DNA from: Phaseolus vulgaris
Taxonomy: Eukaryota; Streptophyta; Magnoliopsida; Fabales; Fabaceae
Direction of reading: 5' to 3'
NCBI RefSeq assembly: GCF_000499845.2
Contig: NC_023750.2
Location: 12,155,285 to 12,219,284 of the forward strand
DNA: 64,000 nucleotides
Shown here: positions 32,464 to 43,437 of the stretch, in pieces
Layout: each line of letters opens with the position of its first letter
How positions within the stretch are numbered: position 1 is the stretch's first letter
The notes under the pieces: generated by a model
Database searches by the model: none
What the model was told of the DNA's origin: nothing
Seen by the model: the letters and a program-made list of their open reading frames with translations, nothing else
Position numbers and translations under genes: made by a program

Positions 32464-33135
32464 ATGTCTTCCACAGCGCCTCCCGTCCTACCAATTTCCA
32501 ACGCCCAACCCGCCGCCGCAGGAGGTCCCGGCGCGGTGATGTCCGAGGCTCCTGCCAACAACCCCGCCTTCCGCGCCTTCATCAACAACCTCTCCGCCTC
32601 CCTTCGCCACGGCCTCGACCAGCGGCGCCCCTGGACGGAGCTCGCGGACCGCTCCGCCTTCTCAAAACCGGAATCATTCTCTGAAGCCACGCTCCGCGTG
32701 CGCAAGAACTTCTCCTACTTCCGCGTCAACTACTACGCCGTCGTTTCGTTGATCCTTGCGATCTCGCTCCTCACCAATCCCTTCTCCCTTGTCCTCCTCG
32801 CCGGCCTCCTCGTCTCCTGGACCTTCCTCTACCTCTTCCGCCCCTCCGACCAGCCTCTCGTCATCCTTGGCCGAACCTTCTCCGATTTCGAAACCCTAGC
32901 TATCCTCTCCGCGCTCACCGTCTTCGTCGTCTTCCTCACTAGCGTCGGCTCCGTCCTCATTTCCGCTCTCATGCTCGGCGTCGCCGCCGTTTGCCTTCAC
33001 GGTGCATTCCGCGTGCCTGAGGATCTTTTCCTCGACGAGCAGGATGCCTCTCAGACCACCGGTTTCCTCTCCTTCCTCCGCGGCCCCGCCGCCGCTGCCG
33101 TCGCTGCTGTTCCAAACGTGGCTGCGCGAGTCTAA
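32464..33135 (+). CDS. PRA1 family protein (prenylated Rab acceptor, B-type)
   Basis: Intronless gene of 223 codons and the only clear host gene here. PRA1 proteins sit in ER, Golgi and endosomal membranes and act in vesicle traffic by handling prenylated Rab GTPases. The N-terminus (1-45) is Pro/Ala-rich. RRPWTEL (54-60) and RVRKNFSYFRVNYY (78-91) are family-typical. Two hydrophobic hairpins follow (about 91-124 and 143-178), separated by RPSDQPLVILGRTFSD. The end has FRVPEDLFLDEQ and an Ala/Val tail. Length and lack of introns fit plant PRA1.B proteins. The ATG at 32464 follows a C/T-rich leader. The frame is intact and GC-rich at third positions, unlike its AT-rich flanks, so it is probably functional. 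Clade B is from memory. Confidence 0.93.
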   Translation: MSSTAPPVLPISNAQPAAAGGPGAVMSEAPANNPAFRAFINNLSASLRHGLDQRRPWTELADRSAFSKPESFSEATLRVRKNFSYFRVNYYAVVSLILAISLLTNPFSLVLLAGLLVSWTFLYLFRPSDQPLVILGRTFSDFETLAILSALTVFVVFLTSVGSVLISALMLGVAAVCLHGAFRVPEDLFLDEQDASQTTGFLSFLRGPAAAAVAAVPNVAARV

Positions 33136-33140
33136 GCAAG

Positions 33141-33316
33141 GAATCCTCAGATCTGACACTCTCCCGATCCGTTGATTTTCAGTGCCTTGAAGCGACAAGA
33201 ATGTGGAAATGTAGTTTCTCTTTTATCTGAATCCTCAGATCTGATACTCTCTCCCCAATCCGTCGACTTTTGGTGCCTCTAAGCGGAATGAAAGTGGAAA
33301 TGTAGTTTCTCTTTTG
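33141..33316 (+). repeat. Two-copy tandem duplication in the PRA1 3' untranslated region
   Basis: 33141-33228 and 33229-33316 share GAATCCTCAGATCTGA at the start and GTGGAAATGTAGTTTCTCTT at the end, with about 80% identity between. The first copy starts five bases after the stop codon. Confidence 0.85.
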
Positions 33317-34823
33317 TTTTTTGTTTAAATTCCTTTATCCGTATGTACAGATTATATTATACATAGAGTGAATAATGAGAATTATCATGGTATATGTATG
33401 GATCTTTGTTGTTTTTTTATTTTTTTTATATACGTGATTTGTTGATCCATCGAGATCTGTCAATTTTAACAATTTCATTCTGTGATTTGTTTGATTTCTG
33501 GAAATCTGGGATCAACAACCTTAACGGTATGATCAATAACCGTATTGTGTATTGGTTTAGCAAGTATATGTTTGTAAGATTTCAGTGGCTCTGCTTATTG
33601 TTTGAATTTGAAGATCTCGTTGAGGGATCTACGATTTTTCGTATTCCCAATGTATTAACTCATTTTGTTTCCTTTTTTTGTGTTTGATTCCATGGAAATT
33701 AATAGTGATGTATTGCTGCTGCCTAGATATCATCATATCTGGTGTGAAACAGAATCGATGTCAGGTATAATCTTTAGAACAGTGTTAAATTTCTTATATG
33801 TTTGAATGATATGACTTCTATTGTTTTTCAGAATTATGTTGTTCGATTAATGTGGTTCCAGTTATCAAATCTTTCAGTGTTTATAATATATTGTCAACAA
33901 CCTCATAATCTGAATACTTCATGTTCGTTTGCGGTGGATCTGTTGATTATTTCATCATAGCACTCCTTGCATAGAGCCCTTAGTAACAACTGCTACAAGG
34001 TTATTTCTTGTGATTTATGTGTGAAGATGCATAAGCAGTGTTAGATATAAAGGTAACATGATGTTTTCAAGTTTATTTGTGAATAGTTCAGTTTATGTGA
34101 TGCATATTTCAGTTTATTACATTTTCATAAGATTTCTGGTTTTAACTTTAGATGTTTTCTGGAAGTGGGATGAGGGTTTTATTTGAGTTCTGGTGATCAT
34201 ATTTTTCATTTTTATCATATATTTCTCCTTTAAACCTCAATATATATATATATATATAGTTAATTTGGGCAGGAGCAAGGTTGGATTTTGTTGATTTGTA
34301 TAATAAATAATTTCTATTAATATTAATACGAATATTTTGAGCTACCATTTCAAATTCGATTGAAGAGATTTAAGTCTTCTCAGTTAGTTATGTGCTAAAA
34401 TAATTATTGAAACGGGTTACTTAACTTTTCGGATGGCAATGTCACATTGGTAATTATTGAAGCGAGTTAAACAATGGACCGTTTAAATTTAAAATAAGTG
34501 TTTTTTAATAAATAATTTTTAAAATAATCATTTATTTAAATCTATCAGGATTTTTTTTTCTTTAAAATAAATGAAGAATTATTATTTTAAAGAGAAATTT
34601 ACTTATCTATTACAATATACAAAGAGGGTATCTCATTTTTTTCTATTTTTCGTTTTTCAATTTTATCCTTTACTGTATTAAAATATAACATTGACATTTA
34701 CTTTTTAACAATTAAATTTTTATTTTAAATTGAAATTTTGAATTTTAAAAAAATAGAGAACACGATTTACTTAATCTCAAATACTTCTCAATTTTTTTTC
34801 TATTTTATGCTTTGTAATTATAA
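33317..34823. other. AT-rich intergenic DNA downstream of PRA1
   Basis: No gene recognised. The proximal part probably holds the polyadenylation signal (AATAATGAG near 33371). A (TA)n run lies at 34241-34258. Confidence 0.5.
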
Positions 34824-34828
34824 GATCT

Positions 34829-35626
34829 TGTACCGACCACCACTAGTAACGATGGGACTGCGTAAGGTGGGGTCCACGAGTGGCATGGGTCAGCGTCTCG
34901 TGAGGCACGTGCGCCAAGGTACCGAAGAGTGGTCAGACATCGATCACTAGGATGTGCTGATGTGTCCTTGGCATTGTAGAGGTCGGACGTCGGTGACTCG
35001 AACAATAGTTGGGCCACGAGAGGTAGATCCTAGACCACACACCAGATAATCAGTTAGGGAGAAACCTAGGTCACGAGAGTCCATGCGTGTGGTGTGGATG
35101 ACGCGTTCAGGCGTAACACGAGTAAAGAGTCACTGGGAAAGATACGACCTGAGAGGGTCACGTCCCAGGGGTGAGTTGCATGCATGGCATGTGAACGACT
35201 AGGGCGCTCCCAGGACGGGTGATCCCAGAGATCAGGTGTACGAGTTGGCACCCAGGTGGTCGTCCCGTCAGAGGTCGCACTCCAGTTAAGCGGGGTTAAG
35301 GCCCACCCTCAGAAAGTCTATTTTGGGTAATGGAAACAGTGGAAACCCTGGACTATAAAGGGTAGTAACAAACCTAGTAAGGTACGCTATTCATTTGTGC
35401 CGCTTCACACACACAGTTTACACAGAACTTTTACGCTTAACAGTTTTGGTGTTTCCTAACCCTAAGATTGACTTGAGCGTCGGAGTGCAAACGGCCTCTA
35501 GGGGCGCCCCTTGTCTTTGTGATTTCAGGTGTTTGATCGAGAGAAAGGCACGAACGAAGGCACAGAGAATCGGGTGTGGAAGTATCGTGAGACGTACGAA
35601 GGCCCTTGAGTTAACCAGCAAGAACA
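34829..35626 (+). repeat. 5' LTR of element B
   Basis: TGTACCGACC...AGCAAGAACA. Pairs with 38838-39695. Flanked by GATCT. Confidence 0.92.
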
Positions 35627-35628
35627 TT

Positions 35629-35647
35629 TGACGCCCACCATGGGGCA
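35629..35647 (+). other. Primer-binding site of element B (tRNA-Lys)
   Basis: TGACGCCCACCATGGGGCA, the tRNA-Lys complement with two transitions, two bases after the LTR. Confidence 0.8.
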
Positions 35648-35695
35648 CGATCTAAAACACTGTCCCACCAGCAAGAACAGAAAAGATCAAGAAAG

Positions 35696-37605
35696 ATGAG
35701 GAATACGAGGCAAGGATCTGTTGCACCAAACGAGGGCGAAAGCCTCACCCTGCAACAGATTATGGAAACGATGCAGGCCCTCCAAGAAGAAGTGCTTACG
35801 TTAAGAGCGGATCAAGAACGCATCCAGATTGATCTGGTTGCGTCGTTGTTGAGAAACGAAGAATTGCAGAGAGCCAACGAGGAGTTGCGCAAGGACTTGC
35901 GCAATCAGGCAGGGGAAAGTGAGGTGGAAGATCAAGAACTTGCGACGCCACCTAGGGAATTCTTGATTCCATTCTCGCAAGCAATCATGGATGCCGTGAT
36001 ACCAACCACGTTTTTGGGGCCCAAAGCCACCTTCACGGGTGTAGAGGACCCGGAGGCTCACCTCACGGCCTTCCACACACAGATGATGTTGGTTGGGGTT
36101 TCTGACGCAGTGCGATGCAAGCTGTTCATGAGCACATTGGTGGGAACAACGATGGATTGGTTCATCACAACTCACTAAGCTGTTCAAAGAGCAGTACATC
36201 GCGAATTGGTCTCCCTCACCTGTCTCTTACGATCTTTTTGACGTAAGACAATATCAGGGAGAGTCCCTGAAAGAATTCCTCAACCGCTTTGGAGCACAGG
36301 TGGAGAGGCTAAACATCAAGGACGAAATGATGATAGTGCGCGCGTTTAGAAAGGGCATCGTGCCGAGGCCCTTCAGCGAATCACTCATCAGGAACCGTCC
36401 TAAAACTTTCGACAAGATAAGGCGTTGAGCGGTGGCTCACATTGCTGCGGAGGGAGAAGTCCATGAGAAGCGCACATGCATTGTTCCCACGCGTCCACAT
36501 GCATCAGGTCGACCTCAAACCCTAGGGGTACATGAGGCAACGATAGAGAAGAAGACCCCGGCGAAGCAGTAGCCCTACCAATCCAGGAAGCTCCAAACCA
36601 GGGGGCATGCAAGAGAAAATGTGCCACCAAGGCACGACTTTATAGTAGAATTAAAGGGCCTCATCGCTATCCCCAACATAGTAGAGAGACTGAAGTTACC
36701 CGCCAAGACCAACAAGAAGCTCGGACCCAACAAGAACGCCTGGTGTGAGTTCCACCAAGTGTTTGGCCACCCCATACGCAACTGTTTGGCACTGGGTCAC
36801 CAGCTAAACGAGTTGGTAAGCTTCTTGAGGAATTACTTGCAGGAAACACAAGCTGCTGCGAATGTGGCGGTGACAGGGGGCGACTAAGGGCATGAAATCC
36901 CCGTGCATGATGAAGTCCACACCATTTCGGGAGGTTTTTCAAGAGAAGGGTGCACCGCTTCTCAGCGAAAGAGATATGTACGAGCAGTGATGTCGGTAGA
37001 AGCGCAAGAGGCAGATGACGCCCTTGACGTTGACCACGTCTTCACCAAGACCGACCTCCGAGACGTCGTCCCACACGACAACGACCCGGTGGTGATCTCA
37101 GTAGTAACCGCTGGGAGAAAGGAACACCTTGTACTGGTGGATCAAGGAAGCTCGACAGACGTGATGTTCTGGACAACTTTCAACAAGCTGCAGTTGTCCC
37201 CCGACCTGCTAAGGCCTTATACTGGCTGCCTGTACGGTTTCGCGGGAGACCAGGTGGAGGTGTGTGGGCACTTGGAGCTAAGGACCACCTTCACAGACGG
37301 TACCGCATCCCGTACAGAGAACATCAGGTACCTCGTCGTCAACGCCCCCTCCGCTTATAACGTACTGCTAGGTAGACCTACGCTGAACAGGCTGAGAGCA
37401 GTATCATCGACGAGGCACATGAAGATGAAGTTGCCTGACTTGGGGGGAAAGGTGATTACCATCAAGTCAGATCAAAAGGAGGCTAAGAGGTGTTATGAGA
37501 ACAACCTCAAGACGAAGAGAGGGGTGTTCATGGTTACCACTAGGGCACCAAGTAAAGAAGGGGTCGCCACACTAGAGATAGTCGCCCGTGAGAGGCGACT
37601 CGAAC
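35696..37605 (+). pseudogene. gag and protease of element B
   Basis: Gag starts MRNTRQGSVAPNEG with a coiled coil, then TFTGVEDPEAHL and MDWFI. A frame change near 36170 leads to YDLFDVRQYQGESLKEFL and RAFRKGI. Stops occur near 36426 and 36571. A zinc-knuckle-like CEFHQVFGHPIRNC lies at 36747-36786. A stop follows at about 36886, then protease in one long frame from 36903: VHTISGGFS, LVDQGSSTDVMFW (37135-37175), YNVLLGRPTLNRL. The frame runs on past the deletion join at about 37605. Confidence 0.88.
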
Positions 37606-37850
37606 CAGCAACTGAGGCGTTGAAGAGAAGGGTGAAGCTCGAGGCTGAAACCTCGCCAGTTCCAGGTCTCCGACCTGGTGATGTGGAAGGCCACCCATAT
37701 CGATTATAGAACAAGCTATCCTCCAAGTGGTCTGGTCCTTTTAGAGTGACAGAGGCCCTTGGAAATGGAGCATACAAGCTTGAGACCCTGGAGGGAGGTG
37801 CGATTCCTCGTACATGGAATGCGACCAACCTCAAGTTTTATTTCAGTTGA
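37606..37850 (+). pseudogene. Integrase C-terminal remnant of element B
   Basis: After LEPAT the frame continues as EALKRRVKL, which belongs to the integrase C-terminus (compare EAVKRRIER at residue 1559 of element A's ORF). A shift and a TAG at about 37708 follow, then NKLSSKWSGPFRVTEALGNG and a WNATNLKFYFS ending at 37850. The protease-integrase join shows deletion of roughly 3 kb of pol. Confidence 0.85.
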
Positions 37851-37880
37851 ACGGTAACATTGTACATTGTTCTTAGGGGA

Positions 37881-37923
37881 CGCTCTTTTTTCCCTTACAA
37901 GGGTTTTTTTAATGAGGTCACCC
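37881..37923 (+). other. Conserved post-pol motif (element B)
   Basis: CTCTTTTTTCCCTTACAAGGG, then TTTTTTTAATGAGGTCACCC, 31 bases after the integrase stop. Same layout as in elements A and C. Confidence 0.65.
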
Positions 37924-37971
37924 AGTAAGTTTCGATTGAAGTATATTCTCGAATTTCTTGTACAATGCAGA

Positions 37972-38700
37972 TACGAACTGTTCACCTTGCGTTAGAAGTC
38001 TCGAGAGCGGGAAAGGTAGGTTCGTAGAGAACACCTCCCCCCTCGAGTGAGAACGCCAAGGTTGAACGAAATAGTGCACCAGTTAAATCCTCGTCGCCTT
38101 TGAGCGAAGATGAGGTCAGTTACGAACTGTTCACCTTGCGTTAGAAGTCTCGAGAGCGGGAAAGGTAGGTTCGTAGAGAACACCTCCCCCCTCGAGTGAG
38201 AACGCCAACGTTGAACAAAATATTTCACCAGTTAAATCATCCTCGCCTTTGAGCGAAGATGAGGTTAATTGTGAACCGTTCGCTTAGGTTAGAAGTCTCG
38301 AGTGTTGGGAAGGTAGGTTTGTAGAGAACACCTCCCCCTCGAGTGAGAACACCAAGAATGAACAAGTATGGTTCACCAGAGAAATCCTCCCTTGCGTTTG
38401 AGCGAGGACGAGGTCAGATACGAGTCGTTCCCTTGCGTTAGAGGACCTCGAGTGCGGAGGAGGTAGGTTTGCAAAGGACACCTTCTCTTCGAGTGAGAAC
38501 GTTAGGGTTGAGAGAAATGGTTCATCGGTGAAATCCTCTTTTAAGAGGTCAGTCACAGGCTTTCCCTTGGGTTAAAAGCCTCGGGAGAGGAAAGGGCAGG
38601 TTCGCAGAGAACATTGCCCTCTCGAGTGAGAACTCCAAGGTTGAGCAGTGCAATTTATAGATAAATCCTTTCTTGGTTCTGAGCGGCGGGGTCAGTAGGT
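37972..38700 (+). repeat. Tandem repeats (149 bp) in the 3' region of element B
   Basis: About five copies. The first two (from 37972 and 38121) are nearly identical; later ones decay. The unit carries AGAAGTCTCGAGAGCGGGAAAGG and CCCTCGAGTGAGAACGCCAA. It occupies the zone between pol and the polypurine tract. Confidence 0.9.
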
Positions 38701-38837
38701 TAGTGTGCAAACCCCTGCTACCTATGCGCTACCTAAAGTTCAAAGAGTTCGTTAGAGGCGCTGTTGGAACACAGGTCGCCCGTGCGAGGACTTAGTCTCT
38801 TCGCTGAACAAGTTACAGCTCGAGACTGGGGGGCTTG

Positions 38838-39695
38838 TGTATCGACCATTCCTCGGGCGTCGTTTGACCACTAGTAACAATGGGGCCGCGTAAGGTAGGG
38901 CCCACGAGCGACATGGGTCAGCGTCTCGCGAGGCACGTGCGCCAAGGTACTGAAGAGTGGTCAGACATCGATCACCAGGATGTGATGATGTGTCCTCAAC
39001 ATTGTGGAGGTCGAACATCGGTGACTCGAATAGCAGAGCTGGGCCACGAGAGGTGGATCCCAGACCACACACCAGTTATCAGTTAGGGAGAAGCCTAGGT
39101 CACGAGAGTCCATGCGTGTGGTGTGGATGACGCGTTCAGGCGTAACACGAGTAAAGAGCCATTGGGAAAGATACGACCTGAGAGGGTCACGTCCTAGGGG
39201 TGAGTTGCATGCATGGCACGTGAGCGACTAGGGCACTCCCAGGACGGACGATCCCAGAGATCATGTGTACGAGTTGGCACCCAGGTGGTCATCCCGTCAG
39301 AGGTCGCACTCCAGTTAGGGAGCCCTACGCGCTAGGTTGCCCTAAGAGTGGGTAATAGCGGTGCTAGGGACCACCCTCAAAAAGCCTATTTTGGGTAATG
39401 AAAACAGTGAAAACCATGGACTATATAAAGGGTAGTAACAAACCTAGTAAGGTACACTATTCATCTGCGCCGCTTCACACACACAATTTACACATAGCTT
39501 TTACGCTTAACAATTTTGGTGTTTCCTAGCCTTAAGGTTGACTTGAGCGTCGGAGTGCAAACGACTTCTAGGGCGCCCCTTGTCTTTGTGATTTCAGGTG
39601 TTTGATCGAGAGAAAGGCACGAATAAAGACACAGAGAATCAGGCGTGGAAGTATCGTGAGACGTACGAAGGCTCTCGAGTCAACCGACAGGAACA
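38838..39695 (+). repeat. 3' LTR of element B
   Basis: TGTATCGACC...GACAGGAACA, preceded by a polypurine tract and followed by GATCT. Confidence 0.92.
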
Positions 39696-39700
39696 GATCT

Positions 39701-40672
39701 AATGAATACGAATTGGATATCTCTCAGCAAACTCAGCAAACTTGATGCTTTCATAGCATCACCTCCACCCATTGCTGACTACCCAAATGAAACAAAAGGC
39801 ATATAAGGGGCAAAAAAGAGAACTTGCAGAGTGTCTGTCTCATCAGATTTTCAAGCCTGGGCTTAATTAGCTTCTTTTCTTTTATTATCTATAACTGTAA
39901 AAAATTAAAAAAATTATAATTGTTTTTAATATATACAATTATCTATAATAATATTGGATGAGATTGATATATATTCCATGCTTTATATCTTATTTATACA
40001 ATTTATTGTTAATCCTCTAAATATTTCTGTTTGCTATGTTATTGTTTGTTTTCTTGCAGAATTTTATTTTCCATAAACATTTGAAACGTTTCTATATTTT
40101 GGTAATTTCCTTTTTGAGAAACTGAGGCATTGGGTTGAGTGGGAGATCTGTTTTTTTTTTCTTCTCCAAAAATTATAAATTATGTACATTCTTTGAGTGG
40201 CTGATTCTTCCTCCAAGATACCATTTTTCACATGCACCCAATAATATATGTAAATCCTAAATCTTTAATGAGGAAAGTCTGTTTTTCATATATTAATATT
40301 CGTAAGCTTAATCAAACCATTCCAGATATAAAAATTTGATAACTAATTTCTGGATATGAAAATTCAGAATTCAAAAAACGCTTTCAGATATAGATATTAA
40401 GAACTTATAATTCATTTATGGATATGTTCAGTCGAATTTCTATATTTCAAAACTGTGATAATAACTTTTAGATTCTTGCATCCGTAACTAAACATGCAGT
40501 TTTCGAATTTCTATATTTCAAAACTGTGATAATAACTTTTAGATTCTTGCATCCGTAACTATACATGCAGGCTTCCAGATATTGGAATCCATTGACATTT
40601 CAACTAAGAGTGAGAGTTTTCCTCCACTACGAAAGCAATCCACTATACCACCACCATCTCCATTCAAAATAT
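39701..40672. other. AT-rich intergenic DNA between B and E
   Basis: No gene seen. A 70-bp unit is tandemly duplicated at 40433-40502 and 40503-40572 (CTATATTTCAAAACTGTGAT within it), nearly identical copies. Confidence 0.55.
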
Positions 40673-41197
40673 TGTACCTGAGTGGAGAGATGGGGCCCAG
40701 GCACGGTCGGTTGACGTGGTGTAATTGCTGACGTGTTGATCTTCTTCTCCTCTGGTCGATTGTCCTTTCTTGCTGTCTCCTTTGGTCGGTCGTCCCTTCG
40801 TGCTATCAACTTCGGTCGGGCGGGGGAGGGTACCTGCGAAGGCACTCCGACGCTCAAGTAAGTATGAGATTCTAAGCGCAGTTTCGTAAGTGAATGAAAA
40901 CGTGCCTTTCTCTGGCTTGAGCACAGTATTTATAGGATTGCCTAATGGGCTTTCTATCCCTTGGGCTCAGGGTGGTTATGGATATGTCTTGTCAGTCGTG
41001 CTCCGGAATACCTGGGGAACATATCTTCTCTAAACGCATATTCCTTATTCTTCGGAGGTGTATCTTAACCACCTTAGCTTGTCACATAAATGCCCTTACA
41101 TTTATTGTGTATAAGGCCGGTCGGCCACGTGCGTTCGTTTCCATTTAGTGTATAAGGCCGGTCGGCCACGTGCGTTCGTCCGGTGCCTACCAGTACA
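40673..41197 (-). repeat. 3' LTR of element E
   Basis: 525 bp, minus strand TGTACTGGTAGGC...CTCAGGTACA. It has an internal 46-bp-period duplication around GGCCGGTCGGCCACGTGCGTTC (near 41115 and 41155), where GGCCG...CGGCC is palindromic. Confidence 0.95.
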
Positions 41198-41350
41198 CTT
41201 GCCCCCCAGGCTCGAGGTGAATAAAAGCCGAAGAGTCGTAATAATTGTTGTGCCTTTCGAGTTGTCAGACATTAAATTTAACGGAATGACGGGACGTTCG
41301 CATTAGCGAAGAATATTTTCGGTTAGGCATCGGACAAGCGGCCTGCCTGC

Positions 41351-41514
41351 ATGGAGCATCCCTGGAGGACGACCAGTACGACAGAAAAAATAATAGTTGA
41401 TGGAAAGCTGGTGCCGATCAACCCCGATGATAATTTAAATGAGGAGGCCGAGGGGGAGACCCCTGGCCCACAGCCTGACGCCTCTTTTGAAGAGTTAATG
41501 AACAATGTGGCATA
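41351..41514 (+). pseudogene. C-terminal scrap of the antisense aORF in element E
   Basis: A plus-strand frame with IIVDGKLVPINPDD, then an acidic tail ending NNVA and TAG (41512-41514). It corresponds to the aORF ending in element A (VVDGKVVPAED). It lies antisense to gag and between the repeats and the polypurine tract. The N-terminal nine tenths are missing. Confidence 0.6.
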
Positions 41515-41552
41515 GAAAATTGCTGGACCCGACATGTGGGCAATGCACACTT

Positions 41553-43437
41553 GCATAAATAATTCTGATTACATTAAAGTAATAAGATAATTCTGATGCC
41601 GGACGAGGCATAAATAATTCTGATTACATTAGTAATAAGATAATTCTGATGCCGAACGACGCATAAATAAGTGAATAATTCTGATGCCGAACGAGGCATA
41701 AATAAGTGAATAATTCTGATGCCGAACGTGGCATAAAAAAGTCTGATTACGTTAAGGTAATAATTCAGATGCCGAACGAGGCATAAGATTGAGTAAATAA
41801 TTCGGATGCCGAACGTGGCATAATAATTATGATTACGTTGAGGTAATAATATAATTCTGATGCCGAACGAGGCATAAATAAGTGAATAATTCTGATGCCG
41901 AACGAGGCATAAATAAGTGAATAATTCTGATGCCGAACGTGGCATAAAAAAGTCTGATTACGTTAAGGTAATAATTCAGATGCCGAACGAGGCATAAGAT
42001 TGAGTAAATAATTCGGATGCCGAACGTGGCATAATAATTATGATTACGTTGAGGTAATAATATAATTCTGATGCCGAACGAGGCATAAATAAGTGAATAA
42101 TTCTGATGTCGAACGAGGCATAAATAAGTGAATAATTCTGATGCCGAACGAGGCATAAAAAAGTCTGATTACGTTAAGGTAATAATATAATTCTGATGCC
42201 GAACGAGGCATAAATAAGTGAATAATTCTGATGCCGAACGAGGCATAAATAAGTGAATAATTCTGATGCCGAACGTGGCATAAAAAAGTCTGATTACGTT
42301 AAGGTAATAATTCAGATGCCGAACGAGGCATAAGATTGAGTAAATAATTCGGATGCCGAACGTGGCATAATAATTCTGATTACGTTAAGGTAATAATATA
42401 ATTCTGATGCCGAACGAGGCATAAGATTGAGTAAATAATTCTGATGCCGAACGTGGCATAAATAATTCTGATTACGTTGAGGTAATAATTCAGATGCCGA
42501 ACGAGGCATCAGATTGAGTAAATAATTCTGATGCAGAACGTGACATAAATAATTCTGATTACATTAAAGTAATAAGATAATTCTGATGCCGGACGAGGCA
42601 TAAATAATTCTGATTACATTAGTAATAAGATAATTCTGATGCCGAACGAGGCATAAATAAGTGAATAATTCTGATGCCGAACGTGGCATAAATAAGTGAA
42701 TAATTCTGATGCCGAACGTGGCATAAAAAAGTCTGATTACGTTAAGGTAATAATTCAGATGCCGAACGAGGCATAAGATTGAGTAAATAATTCGGATGCC
42801 GAACGTGGCATAATAATTCTGATTACGTTAAGGTAATAATATAATTCTGATGCCGAACGAGGCATAAGATTGAGTAAATAATTCTGATGCCGAACGTGGC
42901 ATAAATAATTCTGATTACGTTGAGGTAATAATTCAGATGCCGAACGAGGCATCAGATTGAGTAAATAATTCTGATGCAGAACGTGACATAAATAATTCTG
43001 ATTACATTAAAGTAATAAGATAATTCTGATGCCGGACGAGGCATAAATAATTCTGATTACATTAGTAATAAGATAATTCTGATGCCGAACGAGGCATAAA
43101 TAAGTGAATAATTCTGATGCCGAACGTGGCATAAATAAGTGAATAATTCTGATGCCGAACGTGGCATAAAAAAGTCTGATTACGTTAAGGTAATAATTCA
43201 GATGCCGAACGAGGCATAAGATTGAGTAAATAATTCGGATGCCGAACGTGGCATAAATAATTCTGATTACGTTGAGGTAATAATTCAGATGCCGAACGAG
43301 GCATCAGATTGAGTAAATAATTCTGATGCAGAACGTGACATAAATAATTCTGATTACATTAAAGTAATAAGATAATTCTGATGCCGAGCGAGGTATATAT
43401 AAATCCGATAAATTCTGATTTCGTTAAATACCTATGA
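41553..43437 (-). repeat. 1.9-kb tandem array in the 3' region of element E
   Basis: More than 40 copies of a short unit centred on TTCTGATGCCGAACGAGGCATAA, spaced mainly 33-36 bp with longer TTACGTTAAGGTAATAA spacers. GCCGAACGAGGC is an imperfect palindrome. Higher-order repeats of 259 bp (41574/41833) and 443 bp (42312/42755) are visible as repeated minus-strand peptides (MPRSASEL). It starts right at the RT truncation. Confidence 0.95.

Larger units (their letters stand above)
34829..39695 (+). mobile_element. Ty3/gypsy retrotransposon B, pol-deleted
   Basis: 5' LTR 34829-35626, PBS, gag-protease 35696-37605, a direct join to the integrase C-terminus (to about 37850), conserved motif, tandem repeats, polypurine tract (AGACTGGGGGG, 38824-38833) and 3' LTR 38838-39695. 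A perfect TSD, GATCT, lies at 34824-34828 and 39696-39700. RT, RNase H and the integrase core are absent. The LTRs are 798 and 858 bp; the 3' copy has about 60 bp extra near 39320. Confidence 0.92.

Noticed and set aside
32199..32705. 168-codon minus-strand frame over the PRA1 start
   Set aside because: It is the shadow of a GC-rich coding exon and has no recognisable motif or promoter.
41574..42156. Minus-strand frames of 107-123 codons (MPRSASEL repeats) as genes
   Set aside because: They arise from the repeat unit being close to a multiple of three; no start context or conserved domain.
41553..43437. CRISPR-like array of short direct repeats
   Set aside because: Spacers are themselves repeated, there are no cas genes, and the sequence is plant retrotransposon 3' region.
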